Of a stretch of 64,000 bases of DNA, positions 26,501 through 35,703 are shown piece by piece. Within the stretch, counting starts at the first letter, position 1, and each line of letters opens with the position of its first letter. This DNA comes from Mucilaginibacter sp. (GTDB lineage: Bacteria; Bacteroidota; Bacteroidia; Sphingobacteriales; Sphingobacteriaceae): NCBI RefSeq assembly GCF_028287845.1, contig NZ_JAQBOW010000078.1, positions 1 through 64,000 on the forward strand, written 5' to 3'. A program made the position numbers and the translations under genes. The notes under the pieces are model-generated. The model was not told the DNA's origin, did no database searches, and worked only from the letters and a program-made list of their open reading frames with translations.

Positions 26501-28285
26501 CTATTCTTCTATTATTTTCCAGCGAAGATCGTCCCGCGATTTCAGGTCAGCCGGTTTGGTTGGATCTTTAACTTGTATAACCGGAGCGCTCGTGGTAGTA
26601 AGGTTATCATTGCTTAACGCCTTCCCGCTTACTTTATTTATGATGCGGCAATAGCCTGTGCCGTCCCACTCGAAGTGCCATTTTGAGTAATCAGATTTAA
26701 TGTCTGCAGTTTGTATTATAGAATCATCAGCCGCGCGGCTTAGCACTTTGCCTGATAACCTGCTTTTTATTTTATAATAGCTGTTACCATCATCGGCTAC
26801 ATATACTAACTGCCACTCGCCACCGATGCTTTTTGCATCATCAGTTTGCACTAATGGTGTTTTTGCTGTTTTGCTTTGATTGGTAAGCATTAAGCTGCTG
26901 GCTTTATTTTGTATCCTATACCATTTTTTCGTATCAAAAAGAGATATAGGTATAACCGGTGTAATAGAGATATGCTTTTTCAGCATCATGGAGGCAGTAC
27001 CTACCAAACGCAGATAGAAATCGCTGGTTGCTCCGTCAAATGTTAAAAACGGATACTGTGTAGGCGGATGATTGGTGGTTTTCATGATCTGTGTACCTTC
27101 ATTTATCTCATCAAACATGCAAATGAACGCGCTGTTAATAACGCCGGTTTTTTGAGCTGCTACAAACTGTGCCCACAAATAATTGCCGCTACGACGTGGC
27201 ACAGATGGTAATTTCCCCGGCGGAGGCGGAGGCCCCGCTATGTTTGTACCCGAATTGATGGTCGGTTGAAATACTACACCATGAGCCTTACACATGGCTA
27301 TATCGGCGGCCCATGAATTAATGCTATTGGGCACCTTGTATCCGGTGGCGGCATCAACAGTGGCACGCCCTACGCTCCAGGGTTGTAAGCCGGGCATTCT
27401 CATCAGCATATTTACAAATTCAGGGGTTCCCTTTGTTCTCCATTTATCATCAACACCGGCTAATATAACCGCCTGGTATTTTCCGGGAGCCTGTAAAAAG
27501 TCTATAACCGCGTTCATGTAATCAGGCTGTGATGCCGGGCGATCAGGAAAGAATCCCCATAATTGCAGTACCGGCTTACCATTTTGGTGCATATAGCGCC
27601 CACGGGTGCTGGTAACGCCTTCGTCAACCATTTTTTTCCAGTTGGTTATTATGATCTTGTATACATCCTCTTTACTTATCAATGTTTGCGGTGTGCGGCT
27701 GGTGAAGCCGCTCATATCCCACATAAATGCCCAGGTGCGGCCGGTAGCCTTGGCACCGGCTTCTACATTATGCATAATGGTATATACCGTGGTGCTATCG
27801 CTCTGCTGCCTGCCATAAGGGAAGTGGTCGCAAAACTCAGACACCCATACGCCATCAATGCCATATTTTTTCATCCATTGAAAATGGCGCATTACCGCTT
27901 TAGCGTTTTGCGCGCTGTACAGGTAAGCCTGGCTTCCGTCCGGATTGGTATATCCCGGTACCGCGGTTTTTTCGTTTGCGGCATATTCACTCATATCGGG
28001 CCACATATCAAAACCGGGACGCATAACCGCACCTCCGGCACCATTGCCATTGAACAAATGCGACCATCCCTGGTTAATATTCTTTGGGTTATCACCCGGG
28101 TTACGGAACCATCCCTGGTAACCGGCCATTATTTTGTTGTCCCAGGTAGTAGCATCAACTTTTTGTATGTTGACATGGCTCTTTTGCGCCCTAAGCTGAA
28201 TGCCTGCAGCCATAAGAGCCACCAGCATAACTGATGCACGCTTTAAAAGCCGAAAACGGTTTTTTTGTAAAACTTTAATTGTCAT
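26501..28285 (-). CDS. secreted GH71/GH99-like glycoside hydrolase with ricin-like domain
   Basis: About 594 residues from ATG 28285 (MTIKVLQKNRFRLLKRASVM). I prefer this start to the frame start at 28348, because it aligns with the start of the paralogue at 30491 and gives a clean signal peptide. The catalytic part (about 40-430 of the mature protein) begins KIMAGYQGWFRNPGDNP and has WMKKYGIDGVWVSEFCDHF, MWDMSGF, PVLQLWGFFPDRP and FICMFDEINEGTQI, the pattern of the GH71/GH99-like clan (endo-mannanase or mutanase-like TIM barrel; the E in FDEINEGT is a plausible catalytic acid). The last 130 residues form a beta-trefoil of ricin type (WYRIQNKASSLMLTN). The substrate is unknown, perhaps fungal or yeast glucan or mannan. 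Confidence 0.88.
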   Translation of the reverse strand: MTIKVLQKNRFRLLKRASVMLVALMAAGIQLRAQKSHVNIQKVDATTWDNKIMAGYQGWFRNPGDNPKNINQGWSHLFNGNGAGGAVMRPGFDMWPDMSEYAANEKTAVPGYTNPDGSQAYLYSAQNAKAVMRHFQWMKKYGIDGVWVSEFCDHFPYGRQQSDSTTVYTIMHNVEAGAKATGRTWAFMWDMSGFTSRTPQTLISKEDVYKIIITNWKKMVDEGVTSTRGRYMHQNGKPVLQLWGFFPDRPASQPDYMNAVIDFLQAPGKYQAVILAGVDDKWRTKGTPEFVNMLMRMPGLQPWSVGRATVDAATGYKVPNSINSWAADIAMCKAHGVVFQPTINSGTNIAGPPPPPGKLPSVPRRSGNYLWAQFVAAQKTGVINSAFICMFDEINEGTQIMKTTNHPPTQYPFLTFDGATSDFYLRLVGTASMMLKKHISITPVIPISLFDTKKWYRIQNKASSLMLTNQSKTAKTPLVQTDDAKSIGGEWQLVYVADDGNSYYKIKSRLSGKVLSRAADDSIIQTADIKSDYSKWHFEWDGTGYCRIINKVSGKALSNDNLTTTSAPVIQVKDPTKPADLKSRDDLRWKIIEE

Positions 28286-28322
28286 AATGGTTTGTTTATT
28301 AATTGGTTTAAATATCCTGGCG

Positions 28323-28394
28323 GAGATTAAGCAAATTAAGAAATTCATTACGACAGTTTAATGCAATCGATTGAATGTAGCAAAAGAATTACGA
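28323..28394 (-). promoter_or_regulatory. conserved upstream block, copy 1
   Basis: Starting about 38 bases upstream of the ATG at 28285, a block of about 72 bases is shared with the paralogue (30522-30591). Its ends are GAGATTAAGCAAATTAAGAAA near the gene and GTAGCAAAAGAATTACGA further away (+ strand). On the coding strand the first reads TTAATTTG, one base off the TAnnTTTG -7 box, and the second is a candidate activator or repressor site near position -50. Confidence 0.55.
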
Positions 28395-28724
28395 ATGCTA
28401 CGCGGTTGGTTTTGTTACACGCGAGAGTGAAACAAAATGTAACAAGTGAAACAAGATTTCGACTTAACTTATTGAAAATAAACAAACTACGAAAAAGTGA
28501 TGTAACAAAATGTAACAACTTATTCGTCAGTATTTTTATGGATAATTTTTAATTATATTACTGACTATCAAGAAATTGCAAATCAGTAGATTTGAAAGTA
28601 GTGAAACAAAAATTTACTCTCTTAAGGCATCCCGGCGGAGGGCTTTAATTATAGTTTGACAACTTTTAAAAAGTTGTCAAACTATAATAACTAATTTCTA
28701 ATCAACTAATCTCCAATCACTAAC
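28395..28724. other. intergenic between the two paralogous hydrolases
   Basis: The region holds short GTAACA/GAAACA motifs in loose repetition (GTGAAACAAAATGTAACAAG, then GATGTAACAAAATGTAACAA) around 28425-28520 and the palindrome at 28649. I see no gene in it. Confidence 0.5.
28649..28687 (-). terminator. perfect 19-bp palindrome after the second hydrolase gene
   Basis: TTATAGTTTGACAACTTTT and its exact complement with a single base between, 38 bases past the stop at 28725. A terminator hairpin is likely. The near absence of a loop also allows it to be a protein-binding palindrome. Confidence 0.65.
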
Positions 28725-30491
28725 TTACTGCTCAATCACCTGCCACCGCAAATCATCGCGGGTTTTCAGATCTTCCACTTTGGTTGGGTCGGCTACTTCC
28801 ACAACGGGCGAATTTGCTGTGGTTGTACTATTGCTGCTTAATGCCTTGCCGCTTACTTTATTAATAATGCGGCAGTTGGCGGTAGCATCAAATTCCAGGT
28901 GCCACTTGGCGTAATCAGCCGGCACATCGGCGGCCTGACTTACAGCGCCATCGGCTGTACTGTACAATACCTTACCCGATAATTTGTTCTTTATTTTAAA
29001 ATAACCGTTGCTGCCGTCGTATAAATACACCAACTGCCATTCACTGTTTTTATCAGTACCGTCTGCCGCCTGCATTATCGATGTCTTTGCTGTTTTGCTT
29101 TGGTTACTCAACATCAACCCGCTGGCCAAATTTTTTAGTTTGTACCATTTTTTGGCATCAAAAGGCGAGATAGGTATAGTTGGAGGAACGGCTTTCCCGG
29201 TTCTCATATATTTGGCACCCTCGCCCACCAGGCGCAGGTAATAATCATTAGTGGCGCCGTTATAGGTTAAAAATGGTGCCTGTACAGGCGGTTTACTGGT
29301 TATTTTATTTATTTGTGTGCCTTCGTTCACCTCGTCAAACATGGCAACAAACGCGCTGTTAATAACGCCTGTTTTGTCGGCATCACGAAACTGCTGCCAT
29401 AGGTACTGGCCCATACGACGGGGTACAGACTGTATCGTTCCGGGCGGGGGCGGCGGGCCCGCTTTATGTGTACCACTGTTAATTACCGGCTGAAACACTA
29501 CCCCATGCGCTTTACACATGGCAATATCGGCAGCCCATTCGCTGGTATTAGGCACTGAGTATCCTGTTGCGGGGTCGGTAGTCCTGCGGCCAACGCTCCA
29601 GGGCTGTAAACCCTGCATGCGCATTAACATGGCCTGGAACTCGGGTGTACCTTTACTACGCCAGGTATTGGTGGCCCCGGCTATTAAAGCGCATTGGTAT
29701 TTTCCTGGTGCTTCCAAAAAATCAATAACCGCGTTCATATAATCGGGTTGCGATGCAGGGCGTTCAGGAAAAAATCCCCATATCAGCAGCACAGGCTTAC
29801 CGTGGTCATGCATATAACGCGGGTCGGTAGCAATGCCGTCATCAACCATTTTTTTCCAATAGTTTATTAACGTATTTTGAACCATTTCTTTGGATGTGGT
29901 GGGGCCGAATGAACTCATATCCCACATAAATGCCCAGGTGCGCCCGGTGGCTTTAGCCGCGGCTTGCACATTTTTCATAATTGTGTACATAGTCGGATCG
30001 GGCACGCCGTTACGGAAACTGCCGCAAAACTCCGACAGCCATACCCCGTCAATACCATATTGTTTCATCCACTGAAAATGGCGCAATACCGTTTTGGGAT
30101 TTTGAGCGCTGTACATGGTAGCCGGACTGCCGTCGGGGAAGGTCCATCCCGGCACAACTGTTTGTTCATCTTTATCATACTGGCTCATATCCGGCCAGGT
30201 ATCCAGGGCCAGCCTTGCAGGCAATAGTTTTCCGGTATCACCGCGTGAATTAAACACATGGGCCCAGTTGGTGCTTCCCGGCCTGTCGCCGGGGGTACGG
30301 AACCATCCCTGGTAACCTGCTAATATTTTACCACTCATGGTGGTGGCATCTACCACATGCTGCGCATGTAGCTGTTGGCCTATAGCTGTAAAAATTAGCA
30401 GGACAGTTAAGGCCCGCTTTAAAAAAGAGGATTTATTTTTTGCTGCCGATACTTGTATAAAGCAGCTTTGCTGTGAAACTTGAACTAACAT
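28725..30491 (-). CDS. secreted GH71/GH99-like glycoside hydrolase, paralogue
   Basis: A 588-residue close paralogue of the gene at 26501. Shared features: GKILAGYQGWFRTPGDRPGS, WMKQYGIDGVWLSEFCGSF, MWDMSSFGPTTSKE, PVLLIWGFFPERPAS, FVAMFDEVNEGTQI and a C-terminal ricin-type trefoil (WYKLKNLASGLMLSN). Both end in LRWxxIE. A hydrophobic signal follows an unusually long, polar start (MLVQVSQQSCFIQVSAAKNK), so export begins at about residue 25. The two genes have different terminators but a common upstream block, as expected from a tandem duplication with the control region. The substrate is unknown. Confidence 0.88.
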   Translation of the reverse strand: MLVQVSQQSCFIQVSAAKNKSSFLKRALTVLLIFTAIGQQLHAQHVVDATTMSGKILAGYQGWFRTPGDRPGSTNWAHVFNSRGDTGKLLPARLALDTWPDMSQYDKDEQTVVPGWTFPDGSPATMYSAQNPKTVLRHFQWMKQYGIDGVWLSEFCGSFRNGVPDPTMYTIMKNVQAAAKATGRTWAFMWDMSSFGPTTSKEMVQNTLINYWKKMVDDGIATDPRYMHDHGKPVLLIWGFFPERPASQPDYMNAVIDFLEAPGKYQCALIAGATNTWRSKGTPEFQAMLMRMQGLQPWSVGRRTTDPATGYSVPNTSEWAADIAMCKAHGVVFQPVINSGTHKAGPPPPPGTIQSVPRRMGQYLWQQFRDADKTGVINSAFVAMFDEVNEGTQINKITSKPPVQAPFLTYNGATNDYYLRLVGEGAKYMRTGKAVPPTIPISPFDAKKWYKLKNLASGLMLSNQSKTAKTSIMQAADGTDKNSEWQLVYLYDGSNGYFKIKNKLSGKVLYSTADGAVSQAADVPADYAKWHLEFDATANCRIINKVSGKALSSNSTTTANSPVVEVADPTKVEDLKTRDDLRWQVIEQ

Positions 30492-30521
30492 GATGGTTTA
30501 TAATTTGGTTTATTGTTTATA

Positions 30522-30591
30522 GAGATAACCAAATTAAGAAATTCATCAGGTAGTTAAGTGTTATGTATGGATTGTAGCAAAAGAATTACGA
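30522..30591 (-). promoter_or_regulatory. conserved upstream block, copy 2
   Basis: Counterpart of the block at 28323-28394: GAGATAACCAAATTAAGAAA... and GTAGCAAAAGAATTACGA at equal spacing upstream of the paralogous gene. The middle part has diverged and the two edges are kept, which suggests selection on a -7 box and on an upstream site. Confidence 0.55.
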
Positions 30592-30633
30592 TAGAATAGA
30601 AACAAGATAAAGCGTTGAAAAACCCGAAAACAA

Positions 30634-31986
30634 TCAATCCTTCAAACTCTTCCAGATAACACCAAACACATCTGTAGGTAAAACATCCTTTTGTACCTCG
30701 TCAGTTATTAAAACCGCCTTATATTCATCAGCAATATTTGTTCGCCCGTGCGAGCCTTTAATTAAAGTAGCATCTAAAGGAATTACGTCCATTACATACC
30801 TGAAGCCTGCCAGTTTACGCAACAGTTTATAAGCTGCTCTGCCTTTCGAGGTCATAAACATTTCAACCGGGTCATAACCGGGTTTTTTGTGGATATCTAC
30901 ACAGCGGGCATAATCGGGCGCTACGGCATCATCCAGCCAGAAATAGTAGGTGAACCAGCTTTTTTCATCCGCAACAACTACAATATCGCCGGCACGTTCA
31001 TGGTTAATATGGTATTCTTTTTGTGCTTCGCGATCTAAGATCAGCTCAATGCCTTTTACGCCTTTCAGTAAGGCTTTTACCTTTTCGGTAACAGCCAAAT
31101 TATTAATATAAATGTGCGCTATCTGATGATCGGCAACTACAAATGCTTTTGATGCTCCTGCGTCCAGCAATTCTAAGCCCCGTTCAACCCGTATCTGCAG
31201 TAAATCATTCTCGCGGAACAAACGGTTCAAATGTATGGGGTTGCTTACCGGCGCAATGCCATATTCGGATAGGATAATGATCTCGGCGCCCTTCTTTTTA
31301 TAAAAGGTTACCAGTTGTTCTACAACCTGGTCTATTTCCTTAAGCTCCTTGCTGATCTTTGAAAAATCGGGACCAAACTTTTGCAGGCAATAATCAAGGT
31401 GAGGTAAGTAGATAGTAGTTAGTATGGGGTTATGCAGGTCATCGTTTATCATGGATGCATCTGCAATCCATTGAGTCGATTTAATGTTGGCTCCCGGTCC
31501 CCAAAACTGAAACAAAGGGAACTGGCCCAGTTTTTCCTGCAAAGTATCACGTAATCCGGCAGGTTGCGAATAGCAATCGGGCATTTTGCGGCCATCAGCC
31601 AAATATTGCGGACGAGGGGTTACCGAATAATCGGCAGTTGAATACATATTGTACCACCAAAACATATTGGCGCTGGTAAAAGAAGGGTCTTCTTTTTTAG
31701 CCTTGTCCCATATTTTTTCGCCGTTAACCAGTTTGTTTGATTGTTTCCAGAACTTAACTTCAGCATCGGCATGGTCATACCACCCATTACCAACTATGCC
31801 CGTTTCCGCGGGCCATTTACCGGTTAAATAGGTTGATTGTACCGAGGTTGTCACCGCAGGCAGCACCGGCTCAATTGTAGTAATATTTTTATCGGCTATA
31901 TATTTTTGAAGAAACGGGGTATGTTCGCCTATTATGGATTTGGATAATCCAACCACATCTATTACAACCGTTTTTTTCATCGTCAT
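30634..31986 (-). CDS. eboF: alkaline phosphatase-superfamily protein, EboF-like
   Basis: A 450-residue member of the phosphodiesterase/nucleotide pyrophosphatase branch of the alkaline phosphatase superfamily. The nucleophile region is QPVLPAVTTSVQSTYLTGK type (here EPVLPAVTTSVQSTYLTGKW, Thr as nucleophile); other metal-binding motifs are VIDVVGLS (N-terminal Asp), IYLPHLDYCLQKFG, ILSEYGIAPV and the C-terminal KGSHGRTN. No signal peptide is seen. ATG 31980 (MKKTVV) is an alternative start. It is the last gene of the ebo operon, 3 bases after eboE. The group is thought to prepare and move a small metabolite across the inner membrane; the ester it cleaves is not known. Confidence 0.82.
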   Translation of the reverse strand: MTMKKTVVIDVVGLSKSIIGEHTPFLQKYIADKNITTIEPVLPAVTTSVQSTYLTGKWPAETGIVGNGWYDHADAEVKFWKQSNKLVNGEKIWDKAKKEDPSFTSANMFWWYNMYSTADYSVTPRPQYLADGRKMPDCYSQPAGLRDTLQEKLGQFPLFQFWGPGANIKSTQWIADASMINDDLHNPILTTIYLPHLDYCLQKFGPDFSKISKELKEIDQVVEQLVTFYKKKGAEIIILSEYGIAPVSNPIHLNRLFRENDLLQIRVERGLELLDAGASKAFVVADHQIAHIYINNLAVTEKVKALLKGVKGIELILDREAQKEYHINHERAGDIVVVADEKSWFTYYFWLDDAVAPDYARCVDIHKKPGYDPVEMFMTSKGRAAYKLLRKLAGFRYVMDVIPLDATLIKGSHGRTNIADEYKAVLITDEVQKDVLPTDVFGVIWKSLKD

Positions 31987-31989
31987 AAA

Positions 31990-33195
31990 TTATAATTGCT
32001 CTTTAACCCAATTCAATTCGCGTATTATCGAATCGTTTAAAGGCAGCTTCTTTTCATCAGGCAATACACCCCAGGTATAGGTTTCTACTTCTAAATGATT
32101 AGTAAATAACGAGTTTTTATGGATATCCAGCACCTTAACAATATCTGCCTGTGTTGATTGTACCAGGCCAAACTCCTCTGTAAATATCGGAACGTGAAAG
32201 TGCGCGCGCCATTGTTTAACCGTAACATTTTCTATATCAGCCAATGCTTCCGGCAGATCGGGGTAGCGCAGTAATTTGCCATCAATTTTTTTAGCGACAA
32301 CCTGGTGTAAATAGGTCGACTCATCAAACTTTGCAAAAGCGTCTCTAATTGGCTCCCTTAGTTCTGCATCCTCGGGCAATGTTGCCTTTAATGCAGCGCT
32401 GATTTGTATCTTACCAACTTTTAAACCCTTCGCGGCCAATTCATTTATAACTTCCTGGTGCGGCTCGTAACCAATAGCGAAATGGCAAACATCATAACAT
32501 AAAGTTATATGATCTTTAATCAATTGCTCCGCTTCTTCAGCAGAAATATTAAACCTTTTTGCAATACTTTCTCTTCCCAACGGAAGCAATACATCTTCGT
32601 ACCAAGTGATATATTCTTTGCCGGTTTCTAATACCCCATCAGGCTCGGGCTCAATATCAAGGTGCATTATTATACCCGTTGCCCGGCGCAATCTTATTAA
32701 CTCCCCTGCAATCAATAAGATGTTTGAGGTGGCTTCATTTTTTACCTGCTGCAATTCCTGCTCGGTTTTATGCCAGTATTTATAGCTTAATGGCGAGGTA
32801 GAAATGCCGCCTTCCATACCTTTTGGCAGCAGGGCAGCCAGGATATGAAACATCCTGATGGTATAATCAACACGCAATTTGGTTGTCCAATCCGGCGCGT
32901 GTACCTGGTCTTTTACTACGGTATGATGAAATTCGCCGTACGGGAACCCGTTCATGGTAAAAACATAGGCATCATTTTCTTTGAGCCATTGTGTAAACAG
33001 TACCAGGTTTTCTGCTTTTTGCAAATCAACACTGGCTTTGTTTGACAGGCGCAGGCCTATCCCCATTGGCTTATCCGGCGATACCCGGCTTTTTATAGCA
33101 GGAAAATTTTCTTTTAATGCAGCGAAATGCTTGGACCAGGTTTCGCCGGCATGAATATTTGTACAATAAGTTAAATGGCCAGACGCTAATTGCAT
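31990..33195 (-). CDS. eboE: metabolite traffic protein EboE
   Basis: A 401-residue TIM-barrel protein of the xylose-isomerase-like kind. The opening GHLTYCTNIHAGETWSKHF is typical for EboE. Further barrel motifs are IIMHLDIEPEPDGVLE (Glu/Asp near the end of a strand, likely metal ligands), ITLCYDVCHFAIGYEPHQEV and FHVPIFTEEF. EboE proteins occur only in ebo clusters; in cyanobacteria the group is needed to move the scytonemin monomer to the periplasm. The gene lies 53 bases after eboD and 3 before eboF. Confidence 0.88.
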   Translation of the reverse strand: MQLASGHLTYCTNIHAGETWSKHFAALKENFPAIKSRVSPDKPMGIGLRLSNKASVDLQKAENLVLFTQWLKENDAYVFTMNGFPYGEFHHTVVKDQVHAPDWTTKLRVDYTIRMFHILAALLPKGMEGGISTSPLSYKYWHKTEQELQQVKNEATSNILLIAGELIRLRRATGIIMHLDIEPEPDGVLETGKEYITWYEDVLLPLGRESIAKRFNISAEEAEQLIKDHITLCYDVCHFAIGYEPHQEVINELAAKGLKVGKIQISAALKATLPEDAELREPIRDAFAKFDESTYLHQVVAKKIDGKLLRYPDLPEALADIENVTVKQWRAHFHVPIFTEEFGLVQSTQADIVKVLDIHKNSLFTNHLEVETYTWGVLPDEKKLPLNDSIIRELNWVKEQL

Positions 33196-33248
33196 TATAC
33201 TAAGTTTTATAGGTTAACAATTATAGACTCCTGGTTTGGTAAGGCTAA

Positions 33249-34415
33249 TTATGCCGGATCAAGCACAGAGTATTCGTTCCGTAATGCTTCACTCGCTTTT
33301 TTTATCAGCGTGGTATTCATATTATGCACTTCCACACCATTGCCAATACGGTCAAGCAGCATAATAGTTAGCTCTCCTCCCAAATGTTCCCTAAACTCTT
33401 GCAGGCCAACCAAAATCGGGCTATCATCAGCTGTCACTTCTAATAACGGATGAGTAATTTCAAACCCTATCTTCTTTATTAAATTAATAACCCGGTGTGT
33501 TTCATCTGCCGGTAAATGGCCGGATAGATTAGAATAAACTGTATCTAAAGCTATACCCAACGCTACGGCCTCGCCATGTAAAACTGCAAAATTGGTTAAT
33601 TGTTCCAGTTTATGCGCGCTCCAATGCCCAAAATCCAACGGTCGCGATGAGCCCTTTTCAAACGGATCAAGGCTGGCAATATGGTTAAGGTGTAGTTCGG
33701 CGCAACGTTTTATTAAATATTTCATGGTGCCCATATCGCGGGCCACCAATGCGGCCGCGTTGTTTTCAAGCCATTCAAAAAATGCAGCATCTTTTATTAA
33801 GGCAACTTTTATTGCTTCGGATATACCGGAGCGATAATCGCGGTCGGTCAGAGTCAGTAAAAACTGATCATCATTAAAAACAGCTACGGGCGGCGCAAAC
33901 GTGCCCAGGAAATTCTTTTTACCAAAGTAATTGATGCTGTTTTTAACACCCACACCCGAATCATTTTGAGACAAAACCGTAGTAGGTATACGGATATGTT
34001 TAACCCCACGATGCGCAACCGCAGCAGCATAACCTGCCATGTCCAGCAAAGACCCTCCGCCAATGGCAGCAATATAACTATGGCGGTCAATACTATAATG
34101 ATTTATGGTATCTAATAGTTTACTAAAATGAGATTCGTTGTTCTTTACGGTTTCGCCGCCGGGCATTAATATAATTTCGGGGATGAGTTGCGCGGCTTTA
34201 TGGATAGCAAAATATTTGCTTATTTTATCAGCCAGTTCCGGGTTTGCATTTAGTACATCCTGGTCTACTACGAACAATATTTTTTTTACTGATGCTGATG
34301 TCGCGTCTGCCGCCAAAAAATCATCAAAACCGGTATTGGTCAGATCAAAAAGGCCAGTGGTAAAAAAGACCTTATACTCAAACTTCACACTAAACGACTG
34401 CTGTAAATATTCCAT
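33249..34415 (-). CDS. eboD: 3-dehydroquinate synthase-like protein EboD
   Basis: A 388-residue sugar-phosphate cyclase-like enzyme. The NAD-binding motif GGGSLLDMAGYAAAVAHRG, the substrate loop PTTVLSQNDSGVGVKNSINY, the SGISEAIKVALI helix and the metal histidines in FGHWSAHKLEQL and NFAVLHGEAVALG are all present. It is longer than AroB and belongs to the EboD branch, whose product is unproven. A 396-base gap with a repeat element separates it from eboC upstream, unlike the tight spacing elsewhere in the operon. Confidence 0.88.
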   Translation of the reverse strand: MEYLQQSFSVKFEYKVFFTTGLFDLTNTGFDDFLAADATSASVKKILFVVDQDVLNANPELADKISKYFAIHKAAQLIPEIILMPGGETVKNNESHFSKLLDTINHYSIDRHSYIAAIGGGSLLDMAGYAAAVAHRGVKHIRIPTTVLSQNDSGVGVKNSINYFGKKNFLGTFAPPVAVFNDDQFLLTLTDRDYRSGISEAIKVALIKDAAFFEWLENNAAALVARDMGTMKYLIKRCAELHLNHIASLDPFEKGSSRPLDFGHWSAHKLEQLTNFAVLHGEAVALGIALDTVYSNLSGHLPADETHRVINLIKKIGFEITHPLLEVTADDSPILVGLQEFREHLGGELTIMLLDRIGNGVEVHNMNTTLIKKASEALRNEYSVLDPA

Positions 34416-34552
34416 ATCAAAAAGCTAATATCTAAAACATAAAATTAATATCGCTTATATATCAAAAATTTGACGGAAAAATTGAGGTTAGGGTTAGCAG
34501 ATAGGCAATTGTGCTTCGGTACCATAAATATAATATTGGATACCATGCCGTA

Positions 34553-34709
34553 GGTCAATGTCATTAAGTTAAGAGATTTGTCATCTACCATAGTGAGAGA
34601 TCTATACACGGGTAAGTCGCTGAACCTGTCTTGTATAGATTTCTCTCTCGTACCTCGTTCGAAATGACATTTTTTATTGGTAAATTTCTTTAACTTAATG
34701 ACATTGACC
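34553..34709. mobile_element. 157-bp MITE-like repeat with 20-bp terminal inverted repeats inside the ebo operon
   Basis: The ends are GGTCAATGTCATTAAGTTAA (34553-34572) and its exact complement (34690-34709), flanked on both sides by GTA. Inside is a second imperfect inverted pair built on TGTCAT...GAGA..TCTATACA, so the whole unit can fold into one long hairpin. It encodes no protein of its own. A related half occurs at 45433-45469. Transposition by a transposase elsewhere in the genome is an inference. Confidence 0.7.
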
Positions 34710-34811
34710 GTAGGTACGGAACTTAGTGGCATACCTACGGCATGCAGCAGTATGCTTTATTTTGTTTCTACCGACCTGTAGCTCCTACGGAGCATTTTAA
34801 ATATATGTTAC
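34710..34811. other. intergenic between the MITE-like repeat and eboC
   Basis: It holds a 9-bp hairpin (CCGTAGGTA at 34708-34716 with TACCTACGG at 34732-34740) and a GTAGCTCCTACGGAGC motif near 34782. These short palindromes look like further intergenic repeat debris rather than regulatory sites. Confidence 0.45.
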
Positions 34812-35702
34812 TTATGTTACCGCAAACATCTTTGCAAACCGCATGGATACAGGCAGCAAGCAGGCAATAAATATAGCCGCCCATATAGAGCCAAATGCAG
34901 CGGCCCAGGCAGCGTCCATTAAAATAAGCGAGATAACGCCTGCCTTAACAGCCATACCTATATTTTTGCCAATAGGGTGATGTATAGCCGTTATTAACGG
35001 TTTAAATATCATCCAGGCAAACGGCAGGATAAACAGGATGGTTATAAACTGATTTTGAATAATGGAATAATAAAGAATAGCGATAATAACAACTGCATAT
35101 AAACTGCCGCCGATATACAAATTGCGTTTATTGCCGCCATGCACCTCGCCCTGGCTTATCATGGTGATAGAGAATATATACAGTATAGGCACTATGGCTA
35201 AATACCAATATTGGTTAATAGATGATACTACTATACTTATACCTAACAGCAAGTTCAATCCCCTGCACAGCCCCATATTAAGCGGACCAAAAAAGGCATA
35301 ATGCTTACTTATCTTATTATAAAGCAAAGCAAAAAACGCGATAGCTACAGCAATAGCCCCGGCATGATTACTGTAGGAGAATGCAAATCCAATTCCCCAT
35401 AGCAATAAAAATGCGCCTAAATAGGATGCCTCTTTTTTACTGACCAACCCGCTGGGGATGGCACGTTCGGGGCGCTCAATCTTATCCAGTTCTGCATCAA
35501 AAACATCATTAAAAACAATGCCGCCACCATATAAGCCAATGGTTGACAGGCATAATAAAGCAACCGGATACAAACCGCCTGTAGTAAGCGTGAGGTGATA
35601 AAAATAACCGGATATGGCTACACCCGCCAAAACATCAGCAACCGAGGTTACAATGTTGGCCGGGCGCATCAGCCTTAAATAAACGGTTATTTTTTTTCTC
35701 AT
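34812..35702 (-). CDS. eboC: UbiA-like prenyltransferase family protein EboC
   Basis: A 296-residue integral membrane protein with about eight to nine helices. The first aspartate-rich motif of UbiA enzymes is present (NDVFDAELDKIERPERAIPS, about residues 65-84). The second motif is poorly kept (SQGEVHGGNKRNLYIGG has no DxxxD), which is usual in EboC and leaves its chemistry open: it may act as transporter or as prenyltransferase. The gene follows eboB with a one-base gap. Confidence 0.88.
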   Translation of the reverse strand: MRKKITVYLRLMRPANIVTSVADVLAGVAISGYFYHLTLTTGGLYPVALLCLSTIGLYGGGIVFNDVFDAELDKIERPERAIPSGLVSKKEASYLGAFLLLWGIGFAFSYSNHAGAIAVAIAFFALLYNKISKHYAFFGPLNMGLCRGLNLLLGISIVVSSINQYWYLAIVPILYIFSITMISQGEVHGGNKRNLYIGGSLYAVVIIAILYYSIIQNQFITILFILPFAWMIFKPLITAIHHPIGKNIGMAVKAGVISLILMDAAWAAAFGSIWAAIFIACLLPVSMRFAKMFAVT

Positions 35703-35703
35703 G

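Noticed and set aside
27563..28234. A 223-residue rightward open frame
   Set aside because: It lies wholly within the GH71/GH99-like gene on the other strand, has no domain and appears as a parallel frame in the paralogue, as expected from codon structure.
34445..34732. A 95-residue leftward open frame between eboD and eboC
   Set aside because: It is the MITE-like repeat read as protein (CHFERGTREKSIQ type text), which is a common false gene call for this repeat family.
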